Assembly (NCBI GenBank): GCA_964017185.1
Contig: OZ024878.1
Location: 18,541,851 to 18,605,850, forward strand
From: Rugalucina vietnamica
Lineage: Eukaryota; Mollusca; Bivalvia; Lucinida; Lucinidae
Reading direction: 5' to 3'
Length of the DNA stretch: 64,000 nt
This document shows positions 11,401-26,400 of the stretch, piece by piece. The number at the start of each line of letters is the position of its first letter. Position 1 is the stretch's first letter. Under the pieces are notes generated by a model that was not told where the DNA came from, did not search any database, and was given only the letters and a program-made list of their open reading frames with translations. The position numbers were made by a program, and so were the translations under genes.

Positions 11401-14400
11401 CTGCTTGGCCAATCAAAGTGAAATTTTATGTGGAGCATCCATGGGTAGGGGAGATGAAAGTTTGATCGCGAAATCCAGGTCACATGACCAAGATGGCCGC
11501 CACGCCCATATATGGTAAAAACCACTAAAAAATCTTCTTCTCCAGAACCGGTGGGCCGATTTCCACGAAACTTGGTATGTAGCATCAAGGACCTCAGCCC
11601 ATCATAGTTTGATAAAATGATGACCCTTGGATGACCTTGACCTATTTTACGGCAAGGTCAAATTTGGAAACATAGGCTTTTACATAGGAAAAAGTAAAAA
11701 CTATGGATTTTTTGAAAACTATTGCAGCCTGAGGCCTGAAAAGTGGTAGATGCAAACAACTAATGGAGTAGATGAAGGTATGTGATTAATATAGGTCAAG
11801 GTCATCTCTTGACCTTGGCCAGTCTGTTGTCCATACACAGTTTACAAAGATCTTCTTCTCTGAAACTGTGCGGCCAATCAAAGTGAAATTTTATGTGGAG
11901 CATCCATGGGTAGGGGAGACGAAAGTTTGATTGCGAAATCCAGGTCACATGACCAAGATGGCCGCCACGCCCATATATGGTAAAAACTAGGGATGTCAAC
12001 CGGAGTCCGAACGTTCGAACTTCGGATCCCGTACCGAAGTTCGGATCCAAATTTTAGCGTCCGGACGTTCGCTAAAAAATCAAAATGTCTAATGTTTAGG
12101 GAAATTTTCATTTTATTATATGACAAAAATACGCAATATCTGCTTAGCAGAATTTAATACAAATTTCAAACCATGTAGTGTCAATGGTCACGGTTTAACA
12201 GGTAAGAAGTAAACGGGACAATGCCGATCACGAGGAAGCGACAATGAACAAAGAAAGGATTAAAAGTGATAATTTGCCTCTTTTTTTTTCTTTTGAAAAC
12301 GATGTGATTGACACTTCTCAAGCTTTAAAAATAATAATTATACAGACCGCCGCCCGGCAATTTTTCTGTTGTTCATGGAGCTACGAACCGCAGTGGCTCG
12401 CTAGCAAAGCTTACATGAACCACTTCGGGGTTACATGAACCCCTTCGGGGTTCATTCACTTTGCACGCGACCCACTGCGGTTCATAGCTCCATGAACACC
12501 AGAAAAATGAAATTCATTTCTTAAATGTATGTATATATTTAAGAAATGAATGAACAACAGAAAAAATAAACTCATTGCTTATATTTACATTCATTTCTCT
12601 CTATCGCTTGTTGAAAAATCACCAAGGCGGTCACGTTTACCAGCAAACAGAGAATCTACACACAGTGTGTGTTCAAACAGCGGAACGGCGTCGGTGTTTA
12701 CAACGTCCAATCAGATTGGCGAGATTCATGTTTTTTGACGTCAAGTTTGGATTACGTCACATCGCGTGACACAATGTTGTTCATGGAAGTATGAACACAG
12801 ATGAACATCTAATGGTTCATCTAAGGAGGTTTTAGAAAAATGTAAATATTCATACATAAATGCACATATGATAAGTATGATCTGATCCGATAGAAAAGAG
12901 ATGCGAACGTTCGAACCATCCGGATGTTTGTTTCCGAACGTCCGAACCCTAAATCTGACACCGAATGACATCCCTAGTAAAAACCACTCAAAAATCTTCT
13001 TTTCCAGAACCGGTGGGCCGATTTCCACGAAACTTGGTATGTAGCATCAAGGACCTCAGCCCATCATAGTTTGATAAAATGATGACCCTTGGATGACCTT
13101 GACCTATTTTACGGCAAGGTCAAATTTGGAAACATAGGCTTTTACATAGGAAAAAAAGAAAACTATGGAATTTTTTGAAAACTGTTGTAGCCTGAGGCCT
13201 GAAAAGTGGTAGATGCAAACAACTAATGGAGTAGATGAAGGTATATGATTAATATAGGTCAAGGTCATCTCTTGACATTGGCCAGTCTGTTGTCCATACA
13301 CACTTTTCAAAGATCTTCTTCTCTGAAACTGCTTGGCCAATCAAAGTGAAATTTTATGTGGAGCATCCATGGGTAGGGGAGACGAAAGTTTGATCGCGAA
13401 ATCCAGGTCACATGACCAAGATGGCCGCCACGCCCATATATGGTAAAAACCTCTCAAAATCTTCTTCTCCAGAACTGGCTGGCTGATTTCCACGAAACTT
13501 GGTATGTAGCATTGAGGACCTCAGCCCATCATAGTTTGATAAAATGATGACCCTTGGATGACCTTGACCTATTTTACGGCAAGGTCAAATTTGGAAACAT
13601 AGGCTTTTACATAGGAAAAAGTGAAAACTATGGATTTTTTGAAAACTATTTCAGCCTGAGGCCTGAAAAGTGGTAGATGCAAACAACTAATGGAGTAGAT
13701 GAAGGTATGGGATTAATATAGGTCAGGGTCATCTCTTGACCTTGGCCAGTCTGTTGTCCATACACAGTTTTCAAAGATCTTCTTCTCAAACTGCGCGGCC
13801 AATCAAAGTGAAATTTTATGTGGAGCATCCATGGGTAGGGGAGACGAAAGTTTGTTCGCGAAATCCAGGTCACATGACCAAGATGGCCGCCACGCCCATA
13901 TATGGTTAAAACCACTCAAAAATCTTCTTCTCCAGAACCGGTGGGCCGATTTCCACGAAACTTTGTATGTAGCATCGGGGACCTCAGCCCATCATAGTTT
14001 GATAAAATGATGACCCTTGGATGACCTTGACCTATTTTACGGCAAGGTCAAATTTGGAAACATAGGCTTTTACATAGGAAGAAGTGAAAACCATGGATTT
14101 TTAGCTCACCTGAGCCGAAGGCTCACAAGGTGAGCTTATAGTATAGTAGTCGAGCCGGCGTCCGTCCGTCCGTCCGTGCGTCTGTGCGTCCGTCCGTCCA
14201 CATTTTCAAACTTGAATATCACTAAGACAACAAGGCCAATCGTGATCAAATTTTATCTAAAGCATCATTGAGGAGGGGGAAAGGCTGTATTAGGATTTGG
14301 GCCAGGTCGGATCAGAACTCTGGTTTCCATGGCAACGGATAGCTCCCATAGACTTACAATGGGAAAAACATAAAAAAATCTTCTTCTCAGAAACCACAAG

Positions 14401-17400
14401 GCCCAGAGCTTTCATATTTTGTGTGTAGCAATGTATAATGGTCCTCTTTATAAATCCTGCCTACCATGCCCCTGGGGTCCATACGGGCCCCGCCCCGGGG
14501 GTGTCATGGGAAAAACATAAAAAAATCTTCTTCTCCAAAACCACAAGGCCCAAAGCTTTCATATTTTGTATGTAGCAATGTTTAGTGGTCCTCTATATAA
14601 ATCCTGCCAATCATGCCCCTGGGGTCAAAAATGGCCCCGCCCCGGGGGTCATTAGCTCCCATAGACTTACAATGGGAAAAACATAAAAAATTCTTCTTCT
14701 CCGAAACACAAGGCCCAGAGCTTTCATATTTTGTCAGTAGCAATGTATAGTGGTCCTCTTTATAAATCCTGCCAACCGTGCCCCTGGGGTCCATACGGGC
14801 CCCGCCCCGGGGGCGTCATGGGAAAAACATAAAAAAATCTTCTTCTCAGAAACCACAAGGCCCAGAGCTTTCATATTTTGTTTGTAGCAATGTATAGTGT
14901 TCCTCTTTATAAATCCTGCTAACCGTGCCCCTGGGGTCCATACGGGCCCCGCCCCGGGGGCGTCATGGGAAAAACTTTAAAAATCTTCTTCTCCGAAACC
15001 ACAAGGCCCAAAGCTTTCATATTTTGTATGTAGCAATGTATAGTGGTCCTCTTTATAAATCCTGCCAACTGTGCCCCTGGGGTCCATACGGGCCCCGCCC
15101 CGGGGGTGTCATGGGAAAAACATAAAAAAATCTTCTTCTCCGAAACCATATGGCCCAGAGCTTTCATATGTTGTGTGGACCAATGTATAATCCTCTCCTT
15201 TATAAATGCTGCCAACGGTGCCCCTGGGGTCCATACATGCCACGCCCCAGGCATGTCATTATCTACCATAGACTTATAATGGAAATATATGAAAAAATCT
15301 CTGCAACAGTATGACACAAAGCTTGTATATTTGATATACAACATTGTCATGTGGAGCTCTACATAAATCCTGCCAGTCTTGCCCCTGGGGTCAAATATGG
15401 CCCCACCCAGGGGGTCATTATAGGACCCTGACCTTGTTAGATGATTTTTTCATGTGAACCAAAATGGCAGAAAAGAGGATACACAATCCAGACAAGAGCT
15501 CTTCTGCTGATGTAAGTAGGGTTTCAAGGTCACATGACCAAGATGGCCACCATACCCATATATGGTAAAAACCCCAATTACTTTGTCCAGTGACTGTACT
15601 TGTTGACTCTCAGGTGAGCGATCGTTGCCCCTGGTCTACTTGTTTTAAAACTATTGCAGCCTGAGGCCTGAAAAGTGGTAGATGCAAACAACTAATGGAG
15701 TAGATGAAGGTATGTGATTAATATAGGTCAAGGTCATCTCTTGACCTTGGCCAGTTTGTTGTCCATACACACTTTTCAAAGATCTTCTTCTCTGAAACTG
15801 CTTGGCAAATCAAAGTGAAAGTTTATGTGGAGCATCCATGGGTAGGGGAGACGAAAGTTTGATTGCGAAATCCAGGTCACATGACCAAGATGGCAGCCAT
15901 GCCCATATATGGTAAAAACCTTTCAAAAATCTTCTTCTCCAGAACCGGCAGGCCAATTTTCATGAAACTTGGTATGTAGCATTTGGGACTCCAGCCCATC
16001 ATATTTTGTTGAAATGATGACCCTATGATGACCTTGACCTATTTTACGGCAAGGTCAATTTTGGAAACATAGGCTTTCACATGGGAAAAGGCGAAAACAA
16101 ACTGTTGCAGCCTGAGACCTGAAAGTTGCTAGATGCAGACAACTAATGGAGTCAATGAAGGTAAGTAATTAATGAAGGCCAAGGTCATGTCTTGACCTTG
16201 GCCCAAGGTCATTTAAATATCAAAATTAAAATTATGGTTTTCTCAGAAATCACTGGGTTTGGAAACTATTGCAGCCTGAGACCTGAAACTTTGCAGATGC
16301 AGACAACTTATGAAGTCAATAAAGGTGTGTCTGTGAGTATTCAAGGTCAAGGTCATTTCATTATGACTTAATACTCCAAGATCAGGCTTCAGGTGAGCGT
16401 TCTCAGGACCAGTGGTCCTCTGGTTATAATATAAGGAGATAGGAGATAATGTTTCTAAAAAGGGTTCTTTCTAAAAATGGTCCCTTTTATTTCTGAGCCA
16501 ACAATATCCCTGCAAAGAAGTCAAATCATCTTTTTCCTGCACCTATGCTTATAAGTTGAAACAAGTTCTACTTGTACAAGCCCAGTCTTCACCCCAAAGT
16601 TATCTAAAAAATATCTACAATTTAAGCATGCTTCTCAGATGTACTGCTGGTCAACCTTTAATTTTTCCACTGTATTTATACTGTAGTTCAGTAAATAATA
16701 TCTCTAAACTTACTATCTTCGGTGCTTGCCTCTGGTTTATGTCTTTCCATAAAAAAAACTTTTTTTTTGCGGTTAACAAATGCATCATGCCTAGGCCTAC
16801 AATGCCAGTCTTAGATTAAGTTTTACACAGATTGTCACTTAAGATACTACTCCATCTTGATACAACTAAAAATCATTAGAGTTACGTCATGAGTAAACCA
16901 GATTTTTTGCTTTGTGAAAACAAAGCCGCAGATTAGCTTTGCAGTAACTTCACAGCTGATTAGCACCTTTGTTTTCACTACAAAGATAGTACAATTCCTC
17001 TTTTACTTAAATTAGAAATTTCAAGCTTCTAGCCATCTTCTGTGGCTGCACAGACCGCTTTGTGTTTGACCTAGTTGGAATCCCAAAGACAGGTTTTCTC
17101 ACGTCACGTCACGGCTCATTTAGGATGCTAAAAATGAACAAGATAATAAGAAAGTGTAGACTTGGATCCAACTGGACCCTTGAAAGATTATTGCTGAGGT
17201 ATTAAGTGCAGCAATTTGTTTTATCCATTAATAAACCATGTAGCTAGTTCTCGAAATGTAACTTTAGCCTGATGTTGTCCTCTAGGGAATAATAGCAGAG
17301 ACAAAATAAGCCGCGATGTGAGAAAACAGAATTATTGCCTATGCAAAAAACAAAGGAGCAGATCAGCTGTGCAGTAACTGATCAGCACCTGTGTTTTTGC

Positions 17401-20400
17401 TGCATGGATAGTGCAATTCCTCTTCTGCTTATAACCAAAATTTCAAGCATCTAGCTTTTTTCTGTGACAGTACAGGCTTGTTTGTGTCAGAGCTGGTCAG
17501 AAACCCAGAAGACCGTTTTCTCATGCCGTGGCTCAAATGCGCTGTGTCTTGTGAAAAGCTGACTGCTACTTTCTGATTAGATAGAGCACAAACCAGCCTT
17601 TGAAGGTGGTCAAAAGATATAATACTAGCTGTGCATTGAAAATGACAGTGCTGATCAAGATACATAGTAGCAGCTGATCTGTGTCTGTCTGTCTATAGTT
17701 GCATTAGTATTACATAGTAAAAAGAGGCTTGTTTGATTAGTGGAATTTCGACTCAAATAATGTTGCATGAATCAATAATAATTGCGCCAACAATTTGCTC
17801 AAGGGTACAATGATGGAGTTGTCTCTTGGAAAAAACTGTTTGAAGCCAGGGATCGAGTATTCATATTTGTACTCGTACTCGTACTTACTCGAGTACAGTT
17901 TTTACAGTATTTAGCAATACTCAATACTCAGTAAAATTTATTAGTACATGTACAAGTTCTCGTACTTACTCTGACAAGTACTGATGCAAAAAGCCCTTAC
18001 TTATGAGCATGTCATGGACTCTCAAAATGAAATGGCAAGAGTCCCTTGGGGGCCCCCAAAATATATAATGTAGTAGTAATTGGGTCCGTTTGGAGGGATT
18101 GTAAAGTTGTAAAATTACAATCTGGATTTCAAGAATCTTATTGAAGGTAACATTTAAAGGTTTCTTAGCAGTTGAATGTGACTGCTTGCAAGCTGAATTT
18201 CACATTTGAGCCGCATCGTGAGAAAACCGGATTTTTGCCTATGCGAAAACAAAGGCGCAGATCAGCTTCGCAGTAACTGCGAAGCTGATCAGCGCCTTTG
18301 TTTTCGCTACATGCTCGGATAGTACAACTCCTCTACTTCCTAAATACGAAATTTCATGTTTCTAGCTGTTTTCTGTTACTGCACAGGCCGGTTTGTGTTT
18401 GACCTGGTCGGAAATCCCGAAGGCCGGTTTTCTCGTGCCGAGGCTCATTTAATACCTTACTGGTAGCCAGAACTGCTGTCATCGTTTTGGAGGGACTCTT
18501 AAAATTTTCTCTAAGGACTCAAAAATCAAAAGTGAGAGTCCTAGGACCCCTAAAAACAAGACTGCGGGAAAACACTGATTATTTGCATCTTAAAAGAAGC
18601 CATTACATTTTCTCCTCAATTGTCTCCGTGGTGATAAAAGACAATTTGATCAAATGTTAGGGTGATTAACAGTATTTCTGGTTTCTAAAAATCAAAGACT
18701 TGAACATAATTACACTAAAGGCCTAATTGATTTCAAAACTCTTCAGCCTTAATGAGAACCAGAAAATAGCTCAAATCAGACTAAAATACTCATAAAATAG
18801 TGTAATGGTTCTGAAAATTACATGTATGTGAATTGAGTTGGAATTATAATGATAGTGGGGGTGGGGTGGGGTGGGGGGTGTCAAGGCAGTTTGTGAGCCG
18901 CCTCACGGGAAAACCAACAAACTGCATAAGCGAAAACAAAGACGCAGATCAGCTTCGCGGTAACCGCGAAGCTGATCAGCGCCTTTGTTTTCGCTACTCG
19001 GATAGTACAAATCCTCTTCTACCTAAATCCGAAATTTCAAGATTCTAGCTCTTTTCTGTGCTTGTACAGGCCGGTTTGTGTCGGACCTGTTCGGAAACCA
19101 CATTGTTGGTTTTCCCACGAGGTGGCTCTTGTATTAGCTCATATTACCACATGGCTTATTACGAAAACACGCCCATGCAATATACAGAGAATATTTTCGA
19201 CAGTGGAAATTTCATTTGAAAATTTTTGATATTTTTAATATTTATGCTCATAACATTGATTATTGGTACAGGTTAGAACCGCCTCACCAAGGCGGGGTGA
19301 GGCGGTTCTAACGAGTACCCACAATCTGTGTTATGGAGCAAAAATGAGAAAATTAGGTATACCCCTGCTTATCCTAGGTTTGCTATATAAAACTGGGGTT
19401 CAAGGGGGTATGCATTACACGGACATGTTTTTCTGATGTTCCAATATTTATAGTGCAGAGCTAGACCCAATAAATAGTCTTACTAATATGAAAATTCATA
19501 ACTAAGAAATGATGCATAATTGTTTGAAAAAATCCCACGTCCCTGATGGGATTCAAACCCGTACTGCCAGGGTAGAAATCCAATGCTCTAACCACTGAGC
19601 CAAAGAGTCGAGACCCTGATGCAGTATGTTAGAGATTGTACTTACATGATACATTGTATCGAATAGCTGTGCAATTTATAGAAGCTACGTATCATGTGAT
19701 CTGCCAACCCGGCCTTCCAACCACGGCAGATAATCTTGAATGAATGAGTGGCATAACATACCCCTATTTCGAGAGAGTAATCATTTATGATTACGAGAAT
19801 GTCATTTTTATGATTGAATGACTCATTTGAATGAGCCCCCATCTTACGAATATGAAAATTTGCAACTAAGAAATGATGCATAGTTTGAAAAAATCCTACA
19901 TCCCTGATGGGATTCAAACTAGACGGCTGGGGTAGAAATACAATGCTCTAACCACTGTGCCAAAGACTCGATTCCCTGACGCAGTATGTCATACTTTGTA
20001 TCGAATAGCTGCACAATTTATAGAAGCTATGCAACGTGATCTGCCAACCGGACCTTCCAACCACGGCAGATAATCTCGAATGAATGAGTGGTGCAATGGG
20101 ACATAACAATAGTGGTACCACTTTAGCTTCTTCAAAATCTACATCTTTAAGTGCACTGTGCACTTAGTGAAACAAATAAGACACCATGCCGATCACCTTT
20201 CAATTAAACATCAGGGGCCAGTTGTTCAAAGCATCGTTAGCTTAACGATATCGTTAAGCCATAAATTTGTTAAGCAAATATCAGCTAAAGTAACAAATAC
20301 ACTGTTATTTTTTGTTAAAAAATGTGAGAATCCTTTGCAGTGCAAAGGATTCTCACATTTTTTCAACAAAAAATGACTGTATTTGTAATATTAATGTTTG

Positions 20401-23400
20401 AAATTTTAACGAAACGTTAACTAACGACGTTAACTAACGACGTCGTTAGTTTTGAACAACTGGCCCCAGTCGATTACTATGGGGATCAAACTTGATTTTC
20501 CAATTATTGCATAAATTCTGGTGCACTTTATTTTACAGCCTCATTACATTTTCATACGCGTAAAAGCTTTCATTTTTATGCTCGTTCCGGGGGGGACTTC
20601 AGATTCTCATTATTAGCATGTGCTTTGGATGGCGCCCGGTAAGGAACATAAGTAAAAGCCATGTATTGATAGCATGTGTGCCCGTAAATTGCAATATGAA
20701 TGCATGGCTTTCTCTTCATTAATATACGTCTGTTAATATTATGTGGCACAAGTATTTATGCAATAATAGTTCTTCATGTTGTGGGTGCTACATGTAATTC
20801 GAACCCCCTCAGTGAGGTGACTCGAACATGCAGCCAAAACATAAGTCTCTATTAATAAATCTCCCTTTAACTTGTCTTCTGGGATATGAGCCGCCTCATG
20901 GGAAAACCAACAATGTGGTTTTTGAATAGGTCCGACTCAAACTGAGCTGTACAAGCACAGAACATGGCTTGAAGCATGACATTTCAGATTTAGAAAGAAG
21001 AGATATTGTACTATCTATGGAGCGAAAACAAAGGCGCTGATCAGCTGTGCAGTTACTGCACAGCTGATCTGTGGCTTTGTTTTGTTGGTTTTCTCATGGC
21101 ACGGCTCATATGTTATGTGCCATATTATTTTTCAGTTCAAAGAGATCAACCATGCTCACAAAGTTCTAACAGACACAACAAAGCGAGGAATCTACGATAG
21201 GTACGGGTCACTAGGGTTGTACGCTGCCGATACATTCGGAGAGGAAAATGTCAACACATACTTGGTACTCACTAGTGGATGGTGTAAAGTAAGTTTTCTT
21301 GTGACTTTCTAAGATTTTTGTGGCTATTCTACAAGTAAAGACTTTATTAAATATTTGCTTGCCCCATTACCTTGTTCAGTATACCCCAAGATCTTATGCT
21401 GCAACGCCATTAAACAAATGTAAACTTTACTCACTACAGTATTGGTTTAGCCTTTAGGGAGCAATCGCCCCATCCCTATATGACTAGAATGTTCAACATT
21501 AACTCATAAAAAATCTGATGTGTTGTATGGTGACAAAATGTTAATATGATAAAATGGTACATGTTTTGATGATTTTAAGATTATGCATAAAATCTTTGCA
21601 AGTTTTGTCAGATATGGGATTCTTGCCATTGTAACTTGTAAGCCACAAGGTTGAAGAAAGAATTTAGAAGTTTGGAACCATGCGCGGGTCCAGAAATTTT
21701 CATGAGAGGGGGTCCAACGAAAATGGTGATTTTGGTCACAGACGAGGGGGGGTTCAACACCCCAAAAATCCCGAAATTACCTTTTTAGCTCACCTGAGCC
21801 GTTAGGCTCACAAGGTGAGCTTATAGGATGGCCATGTTCCGGCGTCCGTCCGTCGTCCGTCCGTCTGTCCACAATTTCAAAGATCTTCTCCTCTGAAACC
21901 GCTTGGCCAATCAAAGCCAAATTTTATATGAAGCATCAATAGGAAGGGGGAACCAATGTGTATATAAGAAATCCAGGTCACATGACCAAGATGGCCGCCA
22001 TGCCCATATATGGTAAAACCCCTTCAAAAATCTTCTTCTCCAGAATCAGTGGACCGATTTCAACGAAACTTGGCATGAAGCATTAATGGCTCAAGCACTA
22101 CAATGTATATATAAGTCATGACCCTGTGATGACCTTGACCTATTTTACGGCAAGGTCAACATAGGTCGCCAATGCATTTGAATGGGGAAAACTTTTAAAA
22201 TGTCATTTGAAGTGAAAGTCTTTCAGGAAATGGGCAGTAGGATGAATATTAATGATTCTGAAAAAAATTGGACCCCAGGGGCTCATGTGCCCCCACCCCG
22301 GGGCAATATACATGTATATCTCCATAATATTCAAACGTCTTCTCCTCTGAAACCACTTGGCCAATCAAAGCCAAATTTTATGTGAAGCATCAATAGGAAG
22401 GGGGAACCGGCTCCGGGACGTTTCGCGCAAAAACCAGTTCCTCCCGGGACGGTTCGCGCAAAAAAAATTTTTCGAACGGGACGTTTCCTCCCGGGACGAT
22501 TCGCGCATTTTTCCATAAATTGATTTCAAGGTTTTATTTATCAAAATTTTTCAATTAAATGTAATGGATATGTAAAACTAATTATGGACATATTGGAAAT
22601 ATATTTTTTATCTTTGATTTTTCTGAGCAATATGTTTTCTTCTTATTTTTTCCAAAATTAAGGGGACGATTCACCCATGGGACTGTTCGCGCAAATGTAT
22701 TTTTCAGTGATAATTTCAACGTTTTCTTTAAAAGAAGGAACAAAAAATCTATATTAAAAGATTTATATCTTTTATTAAATATTTAAATAATATTACACAT
22801 GTGTGGGGGTCCAATAATTTATCAAGGCTAGCCATGAAACAATGAACATGTATGTTCATATACACGCACATTATAATATACCCGTGTATAAAGTAACAAG
22901 ACGTTGTTTTGCTGATTGGTAATAAATACGAAATTTATAATTAGAAATAAAAAATGGAACATGCATGCACGTTCGGGGGGGGGGGGGGGGGCACTGGGGG
23001 AGCACTAATCTCTGTTTCATTCTCGGCCTCCGTATTGCATAAATCACAAATGCTGTTTTTCATTTCTTTTTTTTTCTTTTTTTATATCTGTGGTTTGTGA
23101 TGATTCCTGGTGAAAGAAAGAAAGAAAAAAAGAAAGAAAATATAAATATATATAATATTAATTCAAATGGGTGTAATGACGACAGTTGCATTAATTATTA
23201 TGTCGTTAACTTTGAATTGGCCACTAGTTGTTTTGTGATCAAACGAGTAAACAAAATAAGATGTTAACGCATATCACCATTGTGAGCAAAACAATTTAAT
23301 TTAACAAAGAGAACGTCAAACATCTGACATGTTTATTTTTAATGATGCCAATAATTTAATTACATACGTTAAAGCTCACATTCAAATCAAAACAATCACT

Positions 23401-26400
23401 ACAAACGTCGACTAATTTGTTTGTTTGAGTAACATCCCAATCAACATTTCAATTGCAATATGCTTGCTCAAAGACACAACACGAAAATTAAAACTGAACA
23501 TACCCGCATTCCCACATCCACGGTGTTGCCATCCCCCACCTCAATCCCAATTCAGGACCTGCTGTGGTCTTTTGCATCTTTTTGAACACACAACACATGT
23601 ATTATTTTTTTTCTTAAAAAAAAAAAGAAAGAAAGAAAAAAAAATCACCCGTGTGTATGCATGATTTTTGCTCACGCATCGAAAACAATGACCTTTCATA
23701 ACAAATTTATATAATAATCAACAAATATGTGGCACAGTGTTGAATCGCTTCCCACATTCACAAGCGTAGAGACTTGAGATTGAAATCATGGTCATTTGCA
23801 AAGCAAAACACTTATTATAAATATATATTACAAAAATGGGCGAATCGACCTCTAAATTTGATTTTGAGCGAATCGTCCCTGTTTTTTTTGCGCGAACCGT
23901 CCCGTTCGATTTTTTGCGCGAATCGTCCCGGTCGAATCGTCCCAGGGAGGAACTGGTTTTTGCGCGAAACGTCCCGTAACCGGGGGAACCAATGTGTATA
24001 TAAGAAATCCAGGTCACATGACCAAGATGGCTGCCATGCCCATATATGGTAAAAACCCTTCAAAAATCTTCTTCTCCAGAACCGGTGGACCGATTTCAAC
24101 GAAACTTGGCATGAAGCATTAATGGCTCAAGCACTACAATGTGTATATATGTCATGACCCTGTGATGAACTTGACCTATTTTACGGCAAGGTCAACATAG
24201 GTCGCCAATGCATTTGAATGGGGAAAACTTTTAAAATGTCATTTGAAGTGAAAGTCTTGCAGGAAATGGGCAGTAGGACTGAATATTAATGATTCTGAAA
24301 AAAAATGGACCCCAGGGGCTCATGTGCCCCCACCCCGGGGCAATATACATGTATATCTCCATAATATGCAAACGTCTTCTCCTCTGAAACCACTTGGCCA
24401 ATCAAAGCCAAATTTTATGTGAAGCATCAATAGGAAGGGGTAACAAACATGTATATTAAAAATCCAGGTCACATGACCAGACCTGTTATCGATTACTTTC
24501 AAAGTTAATCACTAACGATTACAATTACTTTCAATCTTACGATTAACGATTACGATTAAAAATAATTTTTTCCTAAATGTAATCGATCACAATTACAATT
24601 GATTTGCAAAAGTAATCGAATAATCAATCGATTAGTTTTGCATTTATAATCTAGCCCGTCTTGAATTACGCAGATGAGTTAACTGTATATGGTAGTATGT
24701 TGGCATATTGGAATCATTTTGGTGTATTGGGCACTTTATCTTAAGATTGTAGACTTTACAAAACAGTGAATCATAATCATAATTTTAGATCTCATGATGC
24801 TGTACACACACACGTGTGTGTTTATAATTTGGGTTACAACTCCAAATTGGACTTTCCAAATTGGACAAAAAATGTTACTTGATTTGAATGTTGCAGTAAT
24901 TTTGACATCAATATTGTAATAATGACTCTCAAAGTTGTTGATTCTGTCATGGTCTCTCTATACATGCTATAGATAGAGAGACATTGATTCTGTTAATCCT
25001 TTGTATATTGTCACTAATTTGTTTTAGGGTGTTTTGACAACACAACCCATGACACCTGTTTATTAGTTAATCTGTAAAGGTGTGATTTTAAGTTCAACCA
25101 GGTAAGAGTGTAGGACAAAACACCCCACGGACAAAACCCCCCACGTCCATTTTGTTATAGGTGGACAAAAACCACCACATGTTTTTTTTTTGAAGGCTGA
25201 CCAAACACCCCAAGCCCAAAAGTATAACATGGACAAAACACCCCATGCAGATTTTAAAATTAGGACAAAACCCCCCTCATGTTTTTGAAGTGTAGATAAG
25301 CAGATGGAAGCAGACAGAAGCATCCTAATACAAACAACATGCATTTTCTGGTAAAATCACTTCTTTTTCCGTCTGTCAATTCTATGTAGATGAATGGATA
25401 TTTTCTTTGATATCATTCCAATTATCACTTATTATAACAAATGCATGTATACTGATTGTGTTTGTACATGTATTTTAAAATCATAATGTGCTAATTGAGT
25501 GCTATCAAGGTAATTGAATTATTTAATCATTTAATTATTTTTCACAATTAACTCAAACACCTTTATAATCTGTCTGTGCTAAAATGGTTGTTTTTCAATT
25601 GAAGTCAAATTGTTAATTGCTTGTTTGTCTGATTAAAATGATTTGAAATATGTTGTTATTATTTTTGTAACAGCCCATATACACATTACAACAACCAGAT
25701 CTGTTCATTAAAAAGTTTAAATCTTAAATAAGTTCATATGCAGCTTTCATTAACCAATTTTGTTATGTTATATTGGGAGCTAAAACATAGGACATTCTTA
25801 TTGAAATCAAATATGGTTATGATTTCTTGTCCAAGTCATCAATTTTCAGTCATGTTATATGCTTCATATTATCTCTGATAATAAAACATAAGATTTGTTT
25901 ATGCCTTAATTTTCCAGCCATCAATTTTCAGTCATGTCATATGGGGAACTAAGAAAAACATGAGGGGGGTTTTGTCCTAATTTTAAAATCTGCATGGGGT
26001 GTTTTGTCCACGTTATACTATTGGGTGTGGGGTGTTTTGTCAGCCTTCAAAAAAACATGTGGTGGTTTTTGTCCACCTATAACAAAATGGACGTGGGGGG
26101 TTATGTCCGTGGGGTGTTTTGTCCGTATACCACCAGGTAACAATAGGTTTCAAAACCTATTTAGAATGAGGTCAATTCTATGTTTATAAGCATGGTCACT
26201 GAGGTCAAAGAAGAAATGTAAGCAAAAAATGAGTGTTCTAAGAAGAGTTATGAAATGATATAGAAAATGCCAGAGAGAACTTCAATAAAAAAAACTCAAA
26301 ATATATAATAATGATATATTTGTTGACCAGTATGCATGAATAACTTTATTATATGCCCATGTCATTCAAACCATAATCTGTTCCATAACTGACCAATTTA

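Larger units (their letters stand above)
10825..16425 (-). mobile_element. Helitron-like tandem-repeat element L1 (TTAGCTCACC...CTCTGGTT)
   Basis: On the + strand it starts TTAGCTCACCTGAGC with a hairpin (AGCTCACC/GGTGAGCT), a (CCGTCCGT)n run, then repeated units of about 470 bp each carrying CACATGACCAAGATGGCCGC and ACCTTGACCTATTTTACGG, and ends GGACCAGTGGTCCTCTGGTT. Read on the minus strand it ends in a hairpin followed by CTAA, as expected of a Helitron 3' terminus (CTRR). It has no Rep/helicase, so it is non-autonomous. Interrupted by a hAT-like element (11988-12976) and a second copy of its own family (14101-15645). Confidence 0.6.
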
